From: Paenibacillus lupini
GTDB lineage: Bacteria > Bacillota > Bacilli > Paenibacillales > Paenibacillaceae
Length of the DNA: 64,000 nucleotides
Assembly (NCBI RefSeq): GCF_011761355.1
Contig: NZ_JAASRW010000002.1
Location: 1 to 64,000, forward strand
Direction: 5' to 3'
In this document: positions 59,420 to 64,000 of the stretch, piece by piece
Position numbering within the stretch: position 1 is the first letter of the stretch
Layout: each line of letters starts with the position of its first letter
The notes under the pieces: generated by a model
Told to the model about the DNA's origin: nothing
The model's input: only the letters and a program-made list of their open reading frames with translations
Database searches by the model: none
Made by a program: the position numbers and the translations under genes

Positions 59420-61052
59420 ACTGCTGATAGTTGATGATGAAGATATTATTACGGACTCACTGTACGAGGTTTTTCACCGGCTGATCCCAGAGAAGCTGGA
59501 TGTCTGCAAAGCCTATTCAGCCAAGGAAGCTTTGCAGTGGATGTCACGGACAAGGATAGATATCGTCCTGACTGATATTAGCATGCCAGGGATGAATGGT
59601 CTCGAGCTTTCCGATGAAATTCAAGCCTTCTGGCCCAGATGTAAAGTCATCTTCCTGACGGGATTCAGTGAGTTTGACTATGCCTATAAAGCGATTCAAA
59701 TGCCGAAGGTCAGATATTTGCTGAAGACAGAGGGCTACGATAAGGTTACGGCAACGGTGCAAGAAGTGATTCAGGAGATTGAGCATGAGAATCAGATGAG
59801 CAAAATGCTGGAGCAGTCGCGGGAGCAGCTCTATGCCCTAGAACAGATGGCACAAGGAGATTACATCCGTCACTTGCTTCAGGAAAGCTTAAATCTAGAA
59901 GAGACTCGGCTGATAGATGAATTCCGTAAAATGAACATCGGCCTTAATCCGGAATTGCCTGTGCTTCTGGTCATCGGACATTTATGTTATCCGGATGGTA
60001 CTACTTATATAGAAAAAAGCAGCTTGCTTACAAACGCAAGAATGATCTGGAATTCGTATTTGTCGGAGAAAACAAGGCATATCGGTATCCTAGATAAACA
60101 GGGTGATCCCTTATGGCTGCTTCAGCCTTCCGAGTCTGTCGATGAGAAGTTCTACAATCATCTAGTCCGTTATTTGGAAGGCACGCTGGAATTGATTCAA
60201 GAGACTTGCCTGCAATCTCTTGGACTGCCAATTGCCTTTACGATAAGCGGCACTCCCTGCGCCTGGAATGCGATGAACCGGCAGTACGAACGGCTCCGTC
60301 AGTTGCAGTTAATGAAGATTGATGGAGATGGAATGACCATTATTCTGACAGACCGCGGCGAGCAGTTAGAGGACTCCATAGAGCAGCTTCAAAGGAAAGA
60401 GGAGTGGCAAATCTCCTCTAAAGCAGAGATGCTTGCTGCATTTCTGGAAGCAGGCAAAGCAGACAAATTTGGGGAAATATTCGAAGAATTAAGCAAGAGC
60501 ATGCTGCAGGTTAACAGTCCTGTCAAACGAACCATTGAAGTGTATTATTCTATTGCCCTGGTTCTGCTCTCTTATATCAACCGTTCGGGGCTATGCCGTG
60601 AGATTCATGATTACAGCAAGCTGATGCGCTTGGATGAGCACTCTTCAATGAAAGAGGCAGTTTACTACTTGAAGCAGGTCAGTGATCAGCTGTTTCAAGT
60701 GAAAAGCTCAGAGAAGAAGGAAAACACATCCAGCGTCATTGGTAACATATGTGAGTATATCAATGAACATTTAAGCGAAGATCTGTCGCTTGTCCGGCTG
60801 GCAGAGATCAATTATTTCAATCCGTCTTATTTGTCCCGGTTTTTCAAACAGGAGTGCGGCGTCAATTTATCTGAATTCATAGATAATTGTCGTGTGAGAA
60901 GAGCAAAGGAGCTGCTGAAAGAGGATGACCTGAAGGTGCGGGAGGTTGCCGCTCTGGTTGGCTATGAGGCTGCCCACTCCTTTACAAGATTTTTTAAGAA
61001 GGCTACCGGCATGACACCGCAGGAATATCGGGACGCACTTACTCAAACTTGA
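59406..61052 (+). CDS. Response regulator with AraC-type output (YesN-like) 3
   Basis: A 548-residue regulator. Receiver: LLIVDDEDIITDSLYEVFHR, IDIVLTDISMPGMNG and VRYLLKTEGYDKV; the conserved Lys is followed by Thr rather than Pro, as in some members of this group. The C-terminal AraC HTHs are SLVRLAEINYFNPSYLSRFF and VREVAALVGYEAAHSFTRFF. GTG 59406 overlaps the kinase end; TTG 59412 is an alternative start. It is followed by the cytosolic GH43 gene, the probable target. Confidence 0.92.
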   Translation: MTLYRLLIVDDEDIITDSLYEVFHRLIPEKLDVCKAYSAKEALQWMSRTRIDIVLTDISMPGMNGLELSDEIQAFWPRCKVIFLTGFSEFDYAYKAIQMPKVRYLLKTEGYDKVTATVQEVIQEIEHENQMSKMLEQSREQLYALEQMAQGDYIRHLLQESLNLEETRLIDEFRKMNIGLNPELPVLLVIGHLCYPDGTTYIEKSSLLTNARMIWNSYLSEKTRHIGILDKQGDPLWLLQPSESVDEKFYNHLVRYLEGTLELIQETCLQSLGLPIAFTISGTPCAWNAMNRQYERLRQLQLMKIDGDGMTIILTDRGEQLEDSIEQLQRKEEWQISSKAEMLAAFLEAGKADKFGEIFEELSKSMLQVNSPVKRTIEVYYSIALVLLSYINRSGLCREIHDYSKLMRLDEHSSMKEAVYYLKQVSDQLFQVKSSEKKENTSSVIGNICEYINEHLSEDLSLVRLAEINYFNPSYLSRFFKQECGVNLSEFIDNCRVRRAKELLKEDDLKVREVAALVGYEAAHSFTRFFKKATGMTPQEYRDALTQT

Positions 61053-61162
61053 TCATATCCCATCATTCGAAACGAATCAGCTTATGCTTACGATGCAAGA
61101 ATCATCACGAATCGTCTAATCCTGACCATTTGTGTGATTATACTTTTAAGGAGGAATTACTA

Positions 61163-62593
61163 ATGGAAGAATTACAGGTTAAATTGACCAGCGCAGTAGG
61201 TAAAATATCGCCTCAAGGCAATCCGCTTGTCTCGCACAAGTTTGGAGCAGACCCATACGCTCTTGTATATGATGGACGTGTCTATCTGTATACGACAAAT
61301 GACGTGCTGGAATACAGCGAGGATGGCGCCGTGAAGGATAATACATACGGAAACATTAACAAGATCGGTGTTATTTCCTCTGCGGATCTAGTGAACTGGA
61401 CGGATCATGGCATTATTAATGTTGCAGGTCCAGATGGAGCGGCTAAATGGGCGACACAATCCTGGGCGCCTGCTATCGCTCATAAGGTCATTAATGGACA
61501 AGACAAGTTCTTCCTTTATTTTGCGAATAATGCAAGTGGAATAGGTGTACTCGAGGGAGACAGTCCAACAGGCCCTTGGAAGGATCCAATTGGTAAAGCG
61601 CTGATATTAAGATCGACACCTGGAGTTGAGAAGGTTACCTGGTTATTTGATCCGGCCGTGCTCGTGGACGATGATGGCAAGGCTTATATCTACTTTGGCG
61701 GAGGAGTGCCGGAAGGCAAGGATGAAAGACCGGATACAGCACGAGTCATGCAGCTCGGTGAAGATATGACCAGCGTAGTGGGCGAAGCACAGGTTATCTC
61801 GGCTCCGTTTATGTTCGAGGATGCAGGCATCAACAAATATAACGGCACTTATTACTATACGTATTGCTCAAACTTCTATAACGGCGTTCGTCCGGAGGGA
61901 AGCCCTCCAGCAGGAGAGATCGCCTATATGACCAGTGACAATCCAATGGGACCATGGACATATCGGGGAACGATTCTAAAAAATCCGGGGCATTTCTTCG
62001 GAGTAGGCGGCAACAACCATCACGTCATTTTCGCGTTTAAGGATGCCTGGTATATTGCCTATCATGCTCAGACTTTATCAAAAGCGATGGGGGTTCCGAA
62101 GGGTTATCGTTCCACGCATCTGAATGAGGTCAAATTCCAGGATGCCGACCAGTCCATTCAAGAAATTACGGCTAATTACGAAGGTGTTTCGCAAATGCAA
62201 TCTTTCAATCCATTTGAGCGCGTAGAAGCGGCAACGATTGGATGGAGTGCTGGAATTGCAACGGAGGCTTCTTCTGACGGCAGTGTGGCTGTAACAGATA
62301 TTGACAGTGGCGATTGGCTCGCATTGTCCAAGGTTGATTTTGACAGCAACGGCGCTTCCGGGTTTTCTGCATCTGTATCGGAATCAAGCTCGGCTGCAGT
62401 TATTGAGCTGCGGTTGGATGCGGCAGATGGCCAGTTAATTGGGACCTTGCAGATTCCTGCTGCAAAGATGGAGGCAGCTGAATATCACACTGAGGTAACT
62501 GGTGCCAATGGTATTCATGATTTGTACTTACTGTTCAAGGGCAAGCCTGGCAGCAAGCTGTTCAAGCTGCATAGCTGGCAGTTCAGCCAATAA
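61163..62593 (+). CDS. Cytosolic GH43 arabinofuranosidase/xylanolytic enzyme with CBM6-like module
   Basis: 476 residues from ATG 61163, with AAGGAGGAATTAC upstream. The GH43 domain (about 15-315) has NPLVSHKFGADPYALVYDGR (catalytic Asp), SWAPAIAHK, WLFDPAVLVDDDGKAYIYFG and GSPPAGEIAYMTSDNPMGPW. A CBM6-like module follows (about 345-476: RVEAATIGWSAGIATEASSD, ADGQLIGTLQIPA). It has no signal peptide or SLH domains, so it debranches imported arabinoxylo-oligosaccharides. It is closely similar over its whole length to the exported GH43 at 35158, differing mainly in location signals. Confidence 0.92.
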   Translation: MEELQVKLTSAVGKISPQGNPLVSHKFGADPYALVYDGRVYLYTTNDVLEYSEDGAVKDNTYGNINKIGVISSADLVNWTDHGIINVAGPDGAAKWATQSWAPAIAHKVINGQDKFFLYFANNASGIGVLEGDSPTGPWKDPIGKALILRSTPGVEKVTWLFDPAVLVDDDGKAYIYFGGGVPEGKDERPDTARVMQLGEDMTSVVGEAQVISAPFMFEDAGINKYNGTYYYTYCSNFYNGVRPEGSPPAGEIAYMTSDNPMGPWTYRGTILKNPGHFFGVGGNNHHVIFAFKDAWYIAYHAQTLSKAMGVPKGYRSTHLNEVKFQDADQSIQEITANYEGVSQMQSFNPFERVEAATIGWSAGIATEASSDGSVAVTDIDSGDWLALSKVDFDSNGASGFSASVSESSSAAVIELRLDAADGQLIGTLQIPAAKMEAAEYHTEVTGANGIHDLYLLFKGKPGSKLFKLHSWQFSQ

Positions 62594-62614
62594 GTATGGT
62601 TTTGTGAAGCAGAG

Positions 62615-62646
62615 GATCGCGGCAAGAAAGAGCCGCGGTCTTTTTT
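62615..62646 (+). terminator. Terminator after GH43 gene
   Basis: GATCGCGGC pairs with GCCGCGGTC (one G-U pair) around an 8-base loop, followed by TTTTTT. Confidence 0.9.
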
Positions 62647-62666
62647 GCAGGCCGGAAAGGATACGG

Positions 62667-63533
62667 ATGTTGATTATGAAGCAGATTCGAATCTTTGATA
62701 CCTTTAACAGTAGTCAGTTGATTTGCACCTACAGCGGTTATAAACCTGCCAATAGGCATAAGTGGGGGCCGGGCGTACGTGATATTTATGCTTTGCACTT
62801 CATTGTAAGCGGGAAGGGAACGCTGGAGACGCATAATCAGCGGTATCTGTTAACAGCAGGCGACAGCTTCATGATCTTTCCGCAAACGGAGATTCACTAC
62901 TATCCGGATCCGGAGGATCCTTGGGAGTATGTATGGATTGAGTTTAAGGGGGATGAAGCGAAGCGTTTAGTGGCGATGACGGAGCTTGAGCCGGATAAGC
63001 CAGTAGTCACTGTATGTAAGGTTGATTTAAAGCCGTATTTCCCTGTGGTGCCAGGTGCTGAAGCGAGACCTTTTGAGAAGATGAGAACAGAGGCGCAATT
63101 ACGTTTACTGCTCTCTTATTATGTGGAATTTTATCCAAGAGAATCTCCTTCGATCAATTACGTCCAGCTGGCGAAGGAATATATCATGATTAATTATTGG
63201 CGGACAACCTTAACCGTATCAGATATTGTCCATGCTGTCAGCCTGGAGCGCAGCTACCTGTTCCGCCTGTTCAAGGAAGCGGAAGGGATGTCTATATCAA
63301 GCTATTTGACTGCATACCGGATTGAACGAGCCTGCGAGCTGCTGAGGTCACCTGGATTGTCCATCAAGTCGGTCGCATGTTCGGTAGGTTACAAAGATCA
63401 GCTCTACTTTTCCAAGATATTTAAGAAAGCAGCGTCATATACGCCATCTGAATATATGACGCTGCATAGCCAAGACACGAATGCTTTAGCGGAAGAGGAC
63501 GCAGTTGCCGGATTCCCGGAAATATCGAATTAG
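62667..63533 (+). CDS. AraC-family transcriptional regulator (cupin type) 2
   Basis: A 288-residue regulator. The N-terminal cupin (RDIYALHFIVSGKGTLETHN, then AGDSFMIFPQTEIHYYPDPE) is followed by two HTHs (VSDIVHAVSLERSYLFRLFK and IKSVACSVGYKDQLYFSKIF). AAAGGA five bases before ATG 62667 decides the start; the longer frame from 62502 runs through the GH43 end and terminator. It is convergent with the GH27 gene unit and overlaps the small zinc-ribbon gene by 48 bases. Confidence 0.92.
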   Translation: MLIMKQIRIFDTFNSSQLICTYSGYKPANRHKWGPGVRDIYALHFIVSGKGTLETHNQRYLLTAGDSFMIFPQTEIHYYPDPEDPWEYVWIEFKGDEAKRLVAMTELEPDKPVVTVCKVDLKPYFPVVPGAEARPFEKMRTEAQLRLLLSYYVEFYPRESPSINYVQLAKEYIMINYWRTTLTVSDIVHAVSLERSYLFRLFKEAEGMSISSYLTAYRIERACELLRSPGLSIKSVACSVGYKDQLYFSKIFKKAASYTPSEYMTLHSQDTNALAEEDAVAGFPEISN

Positions 63534-63686
63534 CTTCTCGATAGGCTCACGTCCGCAGTCTAGTTTGACCCCCAAACAATCAATGCATAAAAAGTGCTGA
63601 GCTGTTCTGGAGACAAGCTTCATATAGATCGCTCTGTCATCTGCCTGAAGGGGAGCCTGACAGGCCTTGCAGTCTTTACTATTCAT
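63486..63686 (-). CDS. Small zinc-ribbon-like hypothetical protein (66 aa)
   Basis: 66 residues with two Cys pairs: MNSKDCKACQAPLQ and HFLCIDCLGVKLDCG, spaced like a zinc ribbon, then a helical tail (REPIEKLIRYFRESGNCVLF). I do not know the family's function; proteins of this design occur in Bacilli. It starts two bases after the alpha-galactosidase stop, so it is probably cotranslated. Its 3' end overlaps the AraC gene on the other strand by 48 bases, which lowers confidence slightly. Confidence 0.65.
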   Translation of the reverse strand: MNSKDCKACQAPLQADDRAIYMKLVSRTAQHFLCIDCLGVKLDCGREPIEKLIRYFRESGNCVLFR

Positions 63687-63688
63687 CT

Positions 63689-64000
63689 TTATTTGACAAG
63701 CTTCGCCCGTACAATCAGGCAGTCATGTGCCGGCACAACGGGAGCGAACCGTTCCTTGAACACGCCAAGCTCCTTATGCTCCCAGCAGTCGTACATAGAT
63801 AAGGAGAACCCGGAAGCGTAGGGAAGGCCGATATCCCAGAATTGCAGCGACAACTCTCGTTGACTATCGCTCAGATTAAAGAAGCCGATCGCTACGTCAC
63901 CGTCTGTAAGTACTTTTACCAGCATAAAGACATCCTCAGCATGGAACCATTGCGGCTCTGGCTTGATCCGGTAAGCCCCACGGCTCTCGATATCTTGATT
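63689..64000 (-). CDS. GH27 alpha-galactosidase, C-terminal end (partial)
   Basis: The minus-strand frame runs off the right edge and ends at 63689. The 103 visible residues include NQDIESRGAYRIKPEPQWF, VLTDGDVAIGFFNLSDSQRE and VFKERFAPVVPAHDCLIVRA. This is the C-terminal beta-sandwich typical of GH27 alpha-galactosidases ('DG.VAVGFFN' and 'V..HG..L.R'). The catalytic barrel is outside the window. It would remove alpha-galactosyl side chains and fits the hemicellulose theme. Confidence 0.8.
   Translation of the reverse strand, partial: NQDIESRGAYRIKPEPQWFHAEDVFMLVKVLTDGDVAIGFFNLSDSQRELSLQFWDIGLPYASGFSLSMYDCWEHKELGVFKERFAPVVPAHDCLIVRAKLVK

Noticed and set aside
1-64000. CRISPR arrays, tRNA genes, complete insertion sequences, riboswitches.
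   Set aside because: I saw no regularly spaced repeats, cloverleaf sequences, intact transposase genes or recognisable aptamer cores; only the IS3-family tail at 4925-5000 was found.

Overview
The window reads as chromosome of an endospore-forming, plant-polysaccharide-degrading member of the Paenibacillaceae, most likely Paenibacillus. Pointers are the 3' end of a Firmicutes 23S rRNA, a sporulation sigma-K gene, a SleB-type spore cortex hydrolase, an SLH-anchored glycosidase, and several YesM/YesN-type two-component systems next to LplA/LplB/YtcP-type sugar ABC transporters that carry no ATPase of their own. TTG and GTG starts behind strong GGAGG sites are common. This assignment is inference; no 16S sequence is present.

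Layout. 0-3 kb: 23S tail with no 5S behind it, a SleB-like hydrolase, the Mn transporter mntH with MntR-like boxes, and a small acidic protein. 3.2-3.9 kb: intact sigK. 4.0-5.5 kb: a graveyard of gene fragments (ImmA-like, PIN-like, IS3-family transposase tail, ADP-ribosylglycohydrolase). 5.6-21.1 kb: a visibly GC-richer carbohydrate island: DUF4127, nanE, RpiR regulator, ROK kinase, phosphoesterase, a large secreted GHL10-type hydrolase, a sugar-phosphate isomerase-like protein, FAD oxidoreductase, Gfo/Idh dehydrogenase and an ABC importer; an arylamine N-acetyltransferase follows. 21.9-24.9 kb: a second decayed zone with a DUF559-like nuclease and broken P-loop/zeta-like kinases. 24.96-25.56 kb: a 5'-truncated second copy of sigK with its terminator, so the 21.6 kb between the copies is bounded by ~600-bp direct repeats. 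A third, 28-bp scrap of the sigK 3' end lies at 34.2 kb.

25.7-34.2 kb: sulfate activation genes cysD and cysN (cysN carries a C-terminal APS-kinase-like domain that has lost its P-loop); a PrsW-type intramembrane protease fused to a CdiA-CT-like tRNase domain with a probable immunity gene; and a DeoR regulator divergent from a phosphoesterase/DMT-transporter pair, with two mirror-image promoters that each run into ACAACA-type repeats.

34.7-64 kb: an arabinoxylan/hemicellulose locus: a broken or hybrid GH43 with SLH domains, two LplABC-type importers, a type-B carboxylesterase, a feruloyl-esterase-like enzyme, GH5 with a ricin-type lectin domain, a cytosolic GH43-CBM6 paralogue, a GH27 alpha-galactosidase cut by the window end, two AraC regulators and two two-component systems. 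cre-like CcpA sites (one perfect at 51959) and a 36-bp element repeated in front of both two-component operons suggest catabolite repression plus inducer sensing. The likely division of labour is wall-anchored and secreted enzymes making arabinoxylo-oligosaccharides, lipoprotein-dependent uptake energised by a shared MsmX-type ATPase, and cytosolic debranching.
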